Shown here: positions 1 to 13,481 of the stretch, piece by piece
Position numbering within the stretch: the first letter of the stretch is position 1
How the letters are laid out: each line of letters begins with the position of its first letter
Assembly: GCA_010405405.1 (NCBI GenBank)
Contig: MU004237.1
Coordinates: 1,375,345-1,439,344, forward strand
Source of the DNA: Microthyrium microscopicum
Taxonomy: Eukaryota; Ascomycota; Dothideomycetes; Microthyriales; Microthyriaceae
DNA length: 64,000 nt
Reading direction: 5' to 3'
The notes under the pieces: generated by a model
Databases searched by the model: none
Seen by the model: the letters and a program-made list of their open reading frames with translations, nothing else
Told to the model about the DNA's origin: nothing
Made by a program: the position numbers and the translations under genes

Positions 1-3000
1 TAATAGTAGCTCTCTAGTAATACTTATAAAGTTTAAAAAACTTAGTAATTTTAAAGGTAAACCTATATACTATAAATAGTAGAAGGAGAAGATATTAGAT
101 ATACTTCTTAATAAGAATATATACCTTTATGTTCCTATTAAAAAGAAGAAGATTAAGTTTATTTATATCTATTATATTAGCTTTACTTATAGTATTATAA
201 TTATATATAGAGGTTATAAGTTAAAGGATCCTTATAGTACTATAGAAGAGATATAGGTAGACCTAGATAGATATTATTACTCTAAGAACGCTTTTAAAGA
301 TACTAAGGTATAGCTAAAGTCCTTAAATACTAAAATAAAAGATATAGAAAGTCTTTAAGCCTTTATTAGCTACTTCTTAATAAATTTAGTAGATATAGAA
401 CTATCTAAGCGTAAGAAGATTATTAAATTATAAAATCTTATTAATTATAAGTTTATAGACTTACTAGTAAACTAGTATTTTAGTAGCTTTACTATATTTT
501 ATGCTTAACTTTACTTAGTTATATGCTAAATTAACTATAAGCTTATAGCTATAAATAATAACTTTTATAGCTATAATAATAATTAGTCTACTAATAAAGA
601 GGCCTAAAATAATAAAACTAGTAACGTTAACTATTTTATAGACGTCTTTAATGCCTTAAAAATAAATAAATATTATATTTATTATAGTTAAAAGGGTTAT
701 TACTACTTTAATAAGACTACTCTATATAAAGATTAGGAACCTTTATCTAATAATAAGATTAAAGCTTTAGTTATACCTTTAATAATAATATTTATAAAAG
801 TTTAAAAAGAATAGTAACCCTTTATAGAAGATACTACTAAGGATAATAATTATTAGTCTTTAAATTAGATGCTTCTTTATTAAGTTATAAGGAGGAGCTA
901 AATAAGACTAAAGCGTATAATAAAAGAAAGAAATATACCTTTAATATTAATACTAAGTACGTAAAGGATATATTTTGTTATTATAATAAAGAGTAGTATT
1001 AAAATACTAAGAAAGCTAAAGAAATATTCTATTAGGTAAAGAAAGACTATAAAAATATTAAAGAAAAGATATAAAAAAAAACTAAAAAGATACTTAGTTA
1101 CTTTTATTAGTATATTTAGCGCCTTAAGTATAAAGATACTATTTATAAAGAATAAGTCTTATTAGTATACTTATACGCTATCTATATCTTACTAGCTTTT
1201 ATTATATTAGTAGTATAGCCTTAAGATATTAAAAAGAAAGATCCTATTATTAGATTATAATAAACTATTATTAGCTTAGTATTTATACTATAGCGTTTAA
1301 CCTACTCTAATGTTAGTATTTTAATTAATACTAGTAGTAGCGTAATAGAAATTATTAACCCTTATTATCTTTAGTAATATAATATTTCTACTTTTTAATT
1401 AGCTTATTTATACTTAGTAATACTTACTAATAGCAAGTTAGTATCTATAGTTAATAAAGCTACTATCCTTAACTTATATATTAAATACTACGTTAAGTAG
1501 ATTAGCTATTTTATTATAAAAGTAGCCTCTTATAATCTAATCCTAAGAGTACTCTAGCTAGATTAATATAAAGTTAACTTATATAGAGGATTAAGAATAT
1601 TAACCTTCTATAATATAAGATATATTATAAATTATATTATATTATAACGCTTTATTACTATAAACCTAAAAGGATAATTTATAAACTTAGAATTACTTAA
1701 AGAATTAGATATCGCTTTTATATTAATAGTAGCGTTTAAGAAACTAATAAAGCGTAAAGATGCTATAGTTAATATATTCTAACCTAAAGATTTTAATAAT
1801 AAAAAAGAAAAGAAACCTCCTAATAGCGACAAAAATAATAATAATAGATTTACTATAAACCTTACTATATATGCTATATTAGAGGAAGATTATTTTAAAT
1901 AGTAAAATAAGTAAGATTACTCTTATCTTTTAAAAGAGAAAATCTTAAAACTTATTTTAGAATATTTCTATTAATATTTTAAAGTCTTTAATCTAAAGTG
2001 TTTAAATATCCTTATACCTTACTATAGTAAATATAACTACGCTATTAACTTTATCCTTAACGCTAAAATTCTAAAATGCTAATCTATATTAATATTGCTA
2101 AAGTAAGCCTTAGTTATTAAATAATATATTAAAAGTCTACTTTAGTAAAGTTTTACTATAGGTTTAAAGTCTTAGTATACTATACCTATACTCTATATAA
2201 GCAAACTAGGGGAAGGTATTTACGTCTATATTAATTACTATAGATTAAATAATATTATAGTTAAGAATAGTAACGTTCTATTACTTATTAGCAAAATGCT
2301 TATATGCTTTATAAAGGCTAAATACTACTCTAAGTTTAATATTATTACTACTTTTAAACGTATTTATATTAAACTTAATAATAAATATAAAATAGTATTC
2401 TTAATATACTATAGCCTATTTAAGTTTAAAGTACTACCCTTTAGCCTTATAGAAGGATTAGGGATATTCTAAGCGTATATTAATTATATACTAATATAGT
2501 TTTTAGACGACTTTATAATTATCTACTTAGATAATATTCTAGTATTTAGTAAAATATTAAAAGAATATAATACTTATATATACTTAGTACTAGACGCTTT
2601 AGAACGTATAAGCTTATTTCTTAATATTAAGAAGTTAGAGTTTGCTATTTAAGAAGTAAAATACCTTAGTCTAATTATTACTATAAAAGGCATTAAGATA
2701 GACTCCTTAAAGGTTAATGCTATAGTTAACTAGGAATAACTAAGTTATTTTAAAGATATATAGGCATTCCTTAGATTTACTAATTTCTATTAATAATTTA
2801 TTTTTAATTACTCTACTATAGTAGTACTATTAATAAATTTTACTTAGAAGAATGCCCTAGCTATGTTTCCTTAGGACCCTAATAGGCCTAAGGAATAAGC
2901 TTTTAAGAAGCTAAAAGTAGACTTTACTAGTATACTAATTCTATAATACTTTAATTATACTAAGGAAACTTAAATAGAAATAGATATATTAGATTAAGCT

Positions 3001-5760
3001 TACGCTACTATATTATTATAAAAAGATATAAATAGTAATTTAAGACTAGTTGCCTTTCTCTTTAAAAAGATGTTACTAGCGGAATATAATTATAATATTT
3101 ATAATAAAGAACTACTTACTATTATTTACGCCTTTAAAGAGTAGAAACTTAAGTTATTTAGTACTAAAGATATTATAAAGGTATTCTTAGATTACTAGAA
3201 CCTTTAAATCTTTATAAAGACTAAGAAGCTTATATGCTATTAAATATGCTAGGCTAAATTCTTATTATAATTCTATTTTTTAATTAAATACTACTCTAGT
3301 AAAGATAATAATAAAGCTAATACTTTAATCTAAAGATTATAAAACGTATCCTAAAGTAATAAAGACTTATAGATTAAGTAATAGTATTAACTACTTCTAT
3401 TCCTATATTAATTTAGTACTAAATAAGCTATTAAGCTAGCTATAATCCTTATTAACCTAATTACCTTATCCTTTATATAGATAGCTATACTTACGTTAGA
3501 TAAGTTAGATATTACTATAGTAAGAGAGTCTAATTTAGAACCTATTATAGGGAGCTCTTAGAATAGAGCTCTAGCTAGTTTAGATAATTTACTACTAGTT
3601 AATACTAAATCCTTAGACTTTAATTTAGAGTAGTTTATATAGAAAGTAATAAAGGTAAGTAAGAGAGATAAGTTACTAATTATAATTTAACTAGTAAAAG
3701 TATAGAAAGACTACTTCTTACTCTTTAGAGTGCTAGATTAAGATTAAATTAAATTAATAGATTATAAAGCCCTACTAAATAGTACTATCCTTTATTAATA
3801 GAAGCTATTTATATTAATAACGTATTTACGGAATAAAGTAATAAAATAAGTATATTAATATAAAGTTATAGGTTATAGAGGAACTATAATAACCTATTAC
3901 TATCTTTAATAAGATTATTAGTAGCTAAGAATGTTAGAATATATTAAGAAATATATTAAAGGTTATTACTATATCTTTTTAAAATTAATACGCTAAAAAA
4001 AATAAGGGCTTCTTTATTTATTTTCTTTACTAAATTAGGCTTAGTCTAATATCTCTATAGACTTTACTATCTTACTACTACGCTATACCTACTAGGGTAT
4101 AGTTTACTAATATATCATAGTTATTATTAATTATTTAATATAATTATAATAATTTATTACCCTCCTAAGTCTTTTAGTAGAAATAATAGTTATAGTATTT
4201 ATTAATTAAGTATAGAAGCTATATAGTTAGCTAGACTCTATTCTTTTAGATTAAGAAACTTAATTTATATTAGCCTTTTAGAGTTACCTATATAAACGTA
4301 TAGGCGTTATATTAAGATTAAGTACTATATAGTATCTAGAATCTAATAGTATTACTAAAATAACTATTACTATCTTAAAATAGTATCTTAGATCCTTTAT
4401 TAATTAGGATTAGGATAATTAGGTAGCTCTTTTACTATTTACTAAATTTATAGTAAATTTTATTATAAGTGCTACTACTAGTTTTATACCTTTTAAGGCA
4501 TAAAATAGTTTTCTACTAAAATTAGGACTTAAGTCTACTTACTATTTATTACCTAAAGTATTATACGCTTTTATTATAGCGTATAAAGAAGTCGTTACTA
4601 CTAATTAAGTATAGGATAGTTAAAAGAAGCTTTATAAGTTCTTAAAGAAGTAATTAGTATAGGCTTAGGCTTAATAAAAGCTCTACGCTAATAAGTATTA
4701 ATATCTAGTATTAGATCTTTATCCTAAGGACTAAATACGTCTTAATATTTAAAATTATAATATAACTTACCCTTTAAAAATACTTAATAGTAAAAATACT
4801 AATCCCTTTAAGGTATTGTACAAAATTAATAGAGTAACCTATAAATTAGATTTTCCTAAATTAATAAAGATATACCTAGTATTCTATACCTAGCTACTAT
4901 ATTTAATTAATAATAATATATACTTATTATAGGAATTAAACCTACCCCTAGTAGTTATTAGTAAAAAAGAAGGTAAAGAGAAATAGCTTATTAATACTAT
5001 TATTAATAGTAAATAGAATAGTAGGAGTAAGAATAAGGTACTTAAATATAAGATTAAATAGATAGAATTTTATAATAAAACTTAGTAGCCTTAGAAAGAT
5101 ACTATTAATATACCTAATACTATATTAGAATTCTATAAGCTTTATCCTTAAAAGCCTAGTCTATACCCTTCTTAGTCTCTACTAGTAAATAAAGTTAAAG
5201 AAGAAGATTATAATACTAATAAACTACTTATAAATTAGAATTATATAGTATAAAAAGTATTATATTTATTTATTTTTACTAAAAATATTATATCTCTAGT
5301 TTAGTTTTTAATTTATACTACTAAAAAAATTATAGAATACTATAAACTAGCTTAAATAGATATCTTTTTCTTTATTAAATAGATTTAAATAGTACTAAGG
5401 TAAGTAGATAGTATATTACTATATTCCTTAATAGTAATATATATAAAAGAGTTTTATATTTATATAGACTAGCTTAGCCTAGCCTAGATTAGCCTAGACT
5501 AAACTAGAATAAATTAGATTAAGATATAGCCTATAAAGTCTATTTTAGAGGAGGGAAGTTATATAAGGAATCCTTATAGGTTTAGTATTATAGTATTTAG
5601 ATATAGAGATTTAATCTTATAGATAAGATCTCTTTATTCTATTTAGGGTTAGTATGTCTAAGGATCCCTTAGGCCTTATATCTTTATATCTATAGCTATA
5701 TCTCTAGATCTCTTCTCTCTATACTTAGATCCTATAATACTAGCTACTTTCTACTTACCT
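1..5760 (+). mobile_element. Ty3/Gypsy-like LTR retroelement fossil (element A), left end outside window
   Basis: This is an old Gypsy-type retroelement, broken throughout by a very large number of RIP-type changes. Faint echoes of the usual gag-pol order can be read on the plus strand. They are a zinc-knuckle-like patch near 669-720, the reverse-transcriptase active-site region near 2,450-2,550, an RNase H region near 3,080-3,125, an integrase-like stretch around 3,950-4,600 and a possible chromodomain-like tail near 5,040-5,160. A purine-rich tract at 5,548-5,557 precedes what looks like the 3' LTR, which probably ends near 5,760. The order RT, RNase H, integrase, then a tail domain fits the chromovirus branch of Gypsy elements. 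The 5' LTR lies outside the window, so length and age cannot be measured. The damage level says it is old or was hit by several rounds of RIP. Confidence 0.75.
5558..5760 (+). repeat. Probable 3' LTR of element A
   Basis: The stretch follows a purine-rich tract and begins with a short palindrome-like segment. It shares the general layout of the better-defined LTR of element B, including AAGATCTCT-like and TCTAGATC-like blocks, so the two elements may be related families. No second copy is in the window, so both borders are estimates. The right border is placed where the hAT-like remnant seems to begin. Confidence 0.45.
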
Positions 5761-5829
5761 ATTGCGCCCATTAGCTCCTCATAGCTACTAAGTATTTATA
5801 TGCCTCCTTCTAACGTTAGATAGTCCTTC
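5760..5829 (-). mobile_element. Small remnant of a hAT-like transposon, left of element B
   Basis: Read on the minus strand, this short piece continues the reading frame of the transposase-like fossil at 13,482-14,790 across the insertion point of element B, once one copy of the CCTTC duplication is removed. It therefore appears to be the downstream part of the same DNA transposon, separated from the rest by the 7.65-kb Gypsy insertion. It is too short to classify by itself. Confidence 0.45.
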
Positions 5830-6056
5830 TGTAACGAGCTACGGAACTTAGAGCGAGCAGATAATTAGATTATATTCTAGAATCTATAAATAGGAGAGAG
5901 AGAGAAGAAGATCTAGAAGAGCTACAGATCTATGAGGGAAATAAGTCCGCTTAGTAGATCCTTAGGCGTACTAACCTTCTTAAGTTTAGTGCGTAATCTT
6001 ATAATAAGATCTCTCTTATAATACTACTATAAAGCCTATAAAGAGGAATTATTATA
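5830..6056 (-). repeat. 3' LTR of element B
   Basis: This is a 227-bp direct repeat of 13,255-13,481. On the plus strand it begins TGTAACGAGC and ends ATTATA where the other copy has ATTACA, so the ancestral LTR had the usual TG...CA ends. The adjoining purine-rich tract (on the minus strand) marks this as the 3' LTR of a minus-strand element. The duplication CCTTC lies immediately outside. Confidence 0.9.
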
Positions 6057-6133
6057 TAACCCTCCCTTTTAGTATAGCTTTCTAGGCTATAGACTACTAA
6101 TTATATCTACTTTCTTAATCTATTCTATTCTAA

Positions 6134-6176
6134 TCTAGTCTAGTCTAGTCTAGTCTAGTCTAGTCTAGTCTAGTCT
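6134..6176. repeat. Pentanucleotide tandem repeat (TCTAG)n
   Basis: More than eight nearly perfect units of TCTAG lie inside element B, just upstream (element sense) of its purine-rich tract and 3' LTR. A decayed run of the same CTAG-based pentamer lies at about 5,465-5,515, in the matching place of element A. The repeat therefore seems to be a family feature of these elements rather than a chance microsatellite. Confidence 0.8.
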
Positions 6177-9100
6177 TATAAACTTTTAGTAATAAATAAT
6201 ATTTTAATCCTTTTATAGTATAATACTAACTTTACTAGTCTTTTAGAGTATCTTAACCTCTAGCCTACTAAGATAACTATTAAGAAGTATTAATAAACCT
6301 TAAAATATCCTTAGAATACTCTAGTTCTTAAGTCTTAGTAGTTTAGTAGTTAGTAATCCTATTAATATAAGAGAATTAGTAGTATAATTATTTACTTTAC
6401 CTAATTAGTAAAAATACTATTAGAGTTATAATTAATACTATTACTAGTAGGCTCTAGTATTAGTAGTATCTAGGTAAGATATAGGCCTAGCTTACTAAGG
6501 TGCTAAGTATAAAACTTAGTAATAAGCTCTAGCATATTCTTAGTAGCTATCTAATTATACTATTTAGCTTTATTATAATTAGTATACTTAATCTTATATT
6601 ATAGCTTCTTATATTAACTAGTAAAGTAGCTATTAATAATAGTATTAATAGACTATTTATTATTATTTATAGTTTCTTTAATAATTACTAGTAGTAGATT
6701 AGTATACTTAAGTAGCTTAGCATTATCTATAATATAATAAAAGACCTAGGCATAGAAGATATTATACATTTTTATAAAAGAAAGGAGATTAAGTTTATAA
6801 GTAATAGTATTAATTTTCTTAATTATATAAAAGGAACCTATATTCTTATTATCTAAAGTCTTTAAGGAATATAAAGTAAGGTAGTTCTATATATCTAAGT
6901 AAACTTAGTTACTTAGTAGTAGGTCTAAAGCTATATAGTAATAGTAGTTAGTATATTCTACTTATTAAGCTTATACCTAGATTAATTACTCTATTAAGTA
7001 ATTATATATCTTAGCGTAACCTTTCTATATTATATCTATATTAATAGCTTCCTTATTAGTAGCTATAGAAGCATTTATAGATTTTAGAAGGCAATATAAG
7101 GACTTAAGGCCTAAATAAGGGTTAAATCCATTTTAAGCTTTAAAAGGTATAACTCCTATAGTAGCGTTTATAGTAGAATTAACTATAAATTTAGTAAAGG
7201 GTAAAAGGGCTATTTAGTTATTTTAATCCTAGTTAATAAATACGTATAAGAACTACTTAAATATAGTAACTAAGATTTCTATTATACTATTAGTTTTAGG
7301 GTAAAATACTATACTAAGATAGAGTATTATACCTACGCGTTTATATAAGCGCTTCTAAAATATAAAAGTAAATTAGCTACTATAGTTTAAAAGAATTATT
7401 AATAGCTAGCTAATAAGCTTCTATATATAGTTAATAAAGGCTAGTACTATTAAGTCTATAGATAAGTCTAGTAGTAGAATAAAATATTAAGTCTATATAT
7501 ATTAGTTAATAACTACTATAACGTATTAGTAGATTATACCTTAGTATAAATAGTAAGATAATAAGATAGTAAAGTTAATAAAGATATTAGACTATATATA
7601 CTTAAGGAGAAGGAATTAATATAGGAAGCCTTACTTCTTTTAGTAAATAGGTTTAGTAAATATATATTTATAGCCTTTAATAAAGCTTTTAATATTCTAT
7701 AATATTTTAGGCTACTAGTAATCTTCTTATAAGTAATAATAAGTTATTACTACTTTACTATAGCCTATAGCTTTATAACTATATATACTCTATATAGCGT
7801 AATGCTAAAGCTTATCTTAAAGAATAAAAATTTAATTATAATAAAAGATTATCTTATTAGTAGCTACTACGTAGTTTCTAAGCTTAATTTATTCTTATTC
7901 TAGAATACTAAAGAGTAAGAAGAGCTAGTAGTTAATTTTAGTATAATAAATAGCAATTATTATTTTATTATGCTCTACTACGTTTATAATATCTTATAAA
8001 AACTAGTTGCTATTAAAATCTAAGGATAGATTATCTTCTAAGGGATTAAGTAGCTTACTCTTAGGCGTCTTATTATTACTAAAAGACTCTTCTATAGGAT
8101 TAAGTAGCTTACCTATAAGACTAGAAATATTTAACTTATCCTAAATAATAGTAGCTAAGTATAGTATTAAGAGGTAAGTAGGTTTAATAAGTAATATAGC
8201 TAGCTTTACTACGTACTCTATATTAAATTAATATAAGAATAGTAAAGATTAAACTTATTAAGAGACGTAAGGGTTATTATTACTTTATAAAATATCTTAT
8301 AACTAATAGGTAAAGGTATCTACCTTTCTATTAGCTATACCTAAGTAGTACTTTATTTTAAAGTAAAACTAGGAGAGGAACTTAGCCTATCTAGCTTATT
8401 ATTAAGAAAGATGTTTTATTATTATAAATATTTAAAGATTATAGTAATTAGAGAATACTTAAATAAGGTTAATAGAGCTAAATAGCTCTAATTCCTATTT
8501 TTTAAATATGTAAATAATAGCTAGAAGCTCTTTATCGTAAATATTATAATTATATTCTACTAAGGTTATCTTCTTTAAGAGGTACGTAACTAAATAAAGC
8601 TTTTTATTATTACTTTTTTAAGAAAGAACTATAGTATAGACCTAATCTAAGGTATCTATCTCTAGTTATATTTTTTTATATAGTTAAAGTAATATAATAT
8701 CTTAATAAACGTAAAGTTTTATTTTAGCTTCTTAAACGTACGTTCCTTTAGCTTATTAAAGTTCTAAGGAAAGATTACTATAGCGTTCTTCTTTATAAGT
8801 ATTATTAGTAATATTATAGTCTTTAAATATTTAAGAATAAATTAGTAATAGAAGTTAGTAAAGCTAAGAAAAGCTTAAACGTCTTTTACTAAAAAGAGAC
8901 GTTACTAGTTAACTACGCTTTAAACCTTCTTTAAGTCTATCTTAATGCCTTTAGTAGTAATAATTAAGCTAAGGTATTTAACTTATTAAGTATTAAATTT
9001 ATACTTCTAGATATCTAAATATAATTCTACTTTACTTATTACTTTTAAAACTAGGTAGGTATAAATAATATAGCTAGCTTTAGTATTACTAAAGACTAAT

Positions 9101-12100
9101 AAATTATCTATATAGCCTATAATAAAGTTATTTAAGTAATTAATTAGAATATAGTTAAGATAAGCTTAGAAAGTCTCTAGGGCTCTAGTAAGGCTAAAGG
9201 GCATAACTTTAAATTTATATAACTTATAATAAGTTAAGAATATAGTTTTGTATTTATTACTAGGTTTAATATAGATATACGTAAAGATAATAATAACATT
9301 AAATTTAGAGAAGTATTTTATATAATAGATATAGGTTAAAGTTTCTAGTAGCTATAAAAGAACGTTATAATTCTTTTATGTAATCTTATTAAGTTTATAG
9401 TAGTTAATATAAATTTAAATTCCTCCTCCTAGCTTATATATATATAGTATTAGTATAGCGTAATATAATTTACTAGCTTAAACTTAGTTTTAGCTAAGTA
9501 TCTAATTAACGTATTATTTAATAATAAGGGATTCCTAGTAACCTAGGCTATTATAGTAACGTTTAAGAATTATAGCGTCTAAAATAATATTAATAGAGTA
9601 ATCCTATTCGCTATAGTATAATACAAGTTTATTACCTAGCTTAGGATTAAAGACGTCTATATAATAGTAATATTCTTTTAGTAAGCATTTAAGAATCTCT
9701 TCTTATAAAAAAGGAGGCTTATTATATTTCTTTTACTACTTTTTAAAGTCCTTAGGTAAGATTTTGCCTAAGTTAATAGTAATATCTTCTTTAAGTACTA
9801 AGTCTAGGTCTAGAGGTTTCTTATTCTTCTTATTTTTAAAATTGTTAGGCTAGATTTTACTAAATTACTAGCCTTATTTAAGTAACTTAATAAAAATAGT
9901 AGTACTAACTATAGTAATATTCTTAAAGTAAGAATTAGTTAGGTTAACTAAGTAGCCTTTATAATCTACTAAGATTAGATAACTAGCTAGTAGATAGTAT
10001 ACTAGGTAGTAGTCTAAATTAAAGAGGATTTACTTTTTCTTTCCTTTAAGAGTAACCTTATAGAGGTTAATTTATAAGTTACTTAGAATAAGGTTATAGC
10101 TAGCAACGTTTATAATAAAGTAGTAAATCTATTTAATATATCTTCCTAAATAGATGTTAACTATAATAGCTTTATTAACTTTTATAATAGCCTTACTATT
10201 AGCTAATTATATAATTTAAGAAGTAAAGAGATTAATAGTAAGGATCTTATATTATTTAATAAAGTTAGAGTAGATAATTCTTATTGCTTTACTTCTAATA
10301 TCTATAAGGATATTAATTTTTAAGTAGTAGCCTTACTTTAAAAAGAATATAGTACTATAAGTAGTCTACTAATTACTTACTATAAGTATAGTAGCTACTT
10401 CTTAAGAATAGAAATTATATACTATAGAGGTAAAGGATATTTTAATAATAGCTAATTTAGTATTATTAAATATAATAGGCTTTAAGAATAATACTTATTA
10501 AAGATTACCTTCTAGGCGTTAGATAGTCTTATTAACCTTATATTAGATTTATTCTTTAAAGAGAACTAGCTTAAGATTAGGTTTCTTCTTCTTCTATCGC
10601 TAATTATACGTTTCTTACTTATTTAGCTTCTTTATACGTCTCTACGAAGGAGTTTTTAATTTTTTATATTATTACTATAATTATACTTATTATAATTATT
10701 CTTTATAGTTAAAGACTAAAGAGATTAAGTAGTAATTTAATTATAAATAGTAGCAAACTTTATAATAATAGCTATAACCTTTAGTTATATTTTAGTATCT
10801 AATAAGGCGTCTCTATTTTTATATAGTACTTTATTTTACTAGTAACTATAACTTTTTTTACTATATTTTATATAGTAGTTATTTATTTTTAATATATTAT
10901 AAATTTCTAAAGGATAGTTATATTTAGGCTTTTATCTACTACTTTTAGCTACTAGGTAATTATTATTATTATAGCTACGTAAATTTATAAAAAGGACGTA
11001 TTTAATATAATAAGCTATAGTATATAGGCTTTCTAAGAAGTTAGTAAAGGTCTTTAATTCTATAAAGAGTACTCTTTCTATAAACTTTAGAAGTAAGAAA
11101 GGTTATATTTTAATAATCTTATCTTAATTACTTAGTTTAGCTTTATATAAATTCTTTAAGAAGTAAGCTAAGAACTCTTTAAGTTTCTTAGTAGGCTTTA
11201 TTATAGCTTCTTAACTCTTAAGCTAGGTTTTAGTAATAATATAACTATCCTTAATACTATATTTATAATCTAAATTAGACTATATTTCTATAATAAATAA
11301 ATATAAGTTAGTTAACTTATAGTTACTTTACTTATTAATAATACTAAACGCTTAGTCCTTTATTACTCTTTAGATAACTTAGATCTTAAAGGCTTTAGTA
11401 AAGTAGACTTAAGTATTATTATTTAGGTAGTTTAGCATTTTATCTTTTTAAGTATAATACTTCTATTTATTCTTTCTAAAGAAGAGTAAAGGCTTATTAC
11501 CTTATACTTTAAGGAAGAAGGCGCTACTAACTAAGTTAAGGTTAAAGAAGAGAATAGTTTAATATAAGTCTAGTACCTCTAGAGGTATATTTAAGCTAGG
11601 TTAATCTATATCTTAAGCTAAAAAGGTCTAGTAAAATAGATTATTATTTATTAACTTATTATAATTAAGATAGGGATTAGCCGCTTTAGTAGCTAAGAGT
11701 TTCTTTTAGAGAGCGTTAACCTAAGCTTAAAGAATAGTAGCTTTATTTACCTTCTTTTATAAAGCTTTATAGTATTTACTAATCTTATTAATATAGATAG
11801 TAAAGGCTTCCTTAAGTAGATTATTATTATATTATAGTTCTTATACCTTTTAATAGGTAGTTACTACTTCCTTAAGAGCAATAGTACTATCTTAAATTTA
11901 TACTTTTAAGTAAATAATCTACTTTACGCGTTTATTATTAGTTTTAACTAAGTTCTATATTTCTCTCTAAGCTTTTAGAGCTTCTTCCTAAAGAGTATAG
12001 ATTAAGTCTATATTATAAGTATTTATATTCTACTTAATTTTAAAAAGGTAGGCTATAGTTTAAAAAGCTAATAATAAGGTATAGAGCTATATAACTAAGT

Positions 12101-13254
12101 TATTTAGTATAAACTCTCTTTTTAATAGATATTCTAAGTCTATACTTAATTTAATTAAGTAGTAAAAGTAGTAGTAAAGGTTTAATTACTTTTCTTTATA
12201 ATAGAGGTATATTCCTATATCTTTTAGCTTATTACCTTCTTTATTAAGTATCTTTTATACTTAAGTAGCTTAGAAAATTAAAGGGTTCTTATTAATAGTT
12301 AGAGTAACTAGTTAATTAAGGTTTACTACTATAAGATAATAAGATATTAATATAGGTAGTACTCTAAAGCTTTTAGCTTATTAGCATAGTTCTATTAGCT
12401 ATTTATATATTCTAAGAGAAAGTCTAGTATTATTATTAAGTTAAAAAAGAGCTAGTAGTTAATTATCTCTTATATTTATTTAGTTTAGTAAAGTTATTTA
12501 ACTAGTATTTTAAGGAGCATCTTCTAATGCTTTAGTCTCTTTACCTTTATAGCCTTATTCTAATAAATAATTATCTTTTAACTTATCTTTATCTTCTAAT
12601 AACGCTCTTAAGTCTAATTCTAGTAGTTTTAATAGTCTTAAGACGTTCTCTACTAAATCTACTACTTTCTAGGTAGTATCTAGTTATACTATATCTTAAG
12701 TATTAAGTCTACTTTAATACTTAGTACGTATAGTAAAGAGGCAATATAATAAAGATAAGTAACGTAAGTATATAAGAGATAGGGATTAATACTAATTATA
12801 AGACTAAGTATAAGTAACTAAGAATAGTAAGTAAGCTATATAGCTATTAACTTAGGTCTATTAGGTAGAAGCTTTATTAGCTATAGTTATAAATAATAAA
12901 GAAGAGTACTAAGAGAGAATACTTATTTATTTAGCGCGTTTTAATAGTAAGTATATTAAGTATAATTATAGATATTTAGTAGTAATATAGAAGATAAACT
13001 TTAGTATTCTATAGAACTAAAAATAAGAAATAATTAATACTTAGACTATTAATAGGTTAAAAAGTATTAGGAAATCCTAATGCTCTAATTAGATAAGGAG
13101 TTAACAAAGCTAATAGATTTAATAAATCTATAAAGGATCTTTAATAAGGTCTAAAACTATACGTATAAGATGCTAATCTATGTAGGCGCTTCTTTAGAAA
13201 TAAATTCTAGGGTACGTAATATAAATACATAATAATTAAATAGTTTATAGATTA

Positions 13255-13481
13255 TATAACGAGCTATGGAATTTAGAGCAAGCAGATAATTAGATTATAT
13301 TCTAGAATCTATAAATAAGAGAGAGAGAAAAGAAGATCTAGAAGAGTTATAGATCTACGAAGGAAGTAAGTCTGCTTAGCAGATCCTTAGGCGTACTAAC
13401 CCCCTTAGGTCTAGTACGTGATCTTGCAATAAGATCTCTCTTACAATACTGCTATGAAGCCTATAAAGAGGAATCATTACA
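13255..13481 (-). repeat. 5' LTR of element B
   Basis: This is the 227-bp direct repeat partner of 5,830-6,056. This copy kept more of its C and G bases than the left copy, so it was hit less by RIP. It is followed directly by the second copy of the CCTTC target duplication at 13,482-13,486. Confidence 0.9.

Larger units (their letters stand above)
5830..13481 (-). mobile_element. Ty3/Gypsy-like LTR retroelement fossil (element B), both LTRs present
   Basis: This 7,652-bp element lies on the minus strand. It is bounded by two 227-bp LTRs (5,830-6,056 and 13,255-13,481) and flanked by the 5-bp duplication CCTTC (5,825-5,829 and 13,482-13,486), so its ends are well defined. Reading from right to left one can recognise a gag-like region (about 13,200-10,700), an RT region (about 9,400-8,800), an RNase H region near 8,580-8,500 and an integrase-like region (about 8,300-7,000). 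A purine-rich tract lies next to the left LTR at about 6,058-6,072. The coding part is heavily broken by RIP-type changes and is a fossil. It is younger than the hAT-like element it interrupts. The LTRs still align end to end without visible gaps, and most differences look like the transitions RIP makes, so divergence cannot be read as a clock. Confidence 0.88.
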
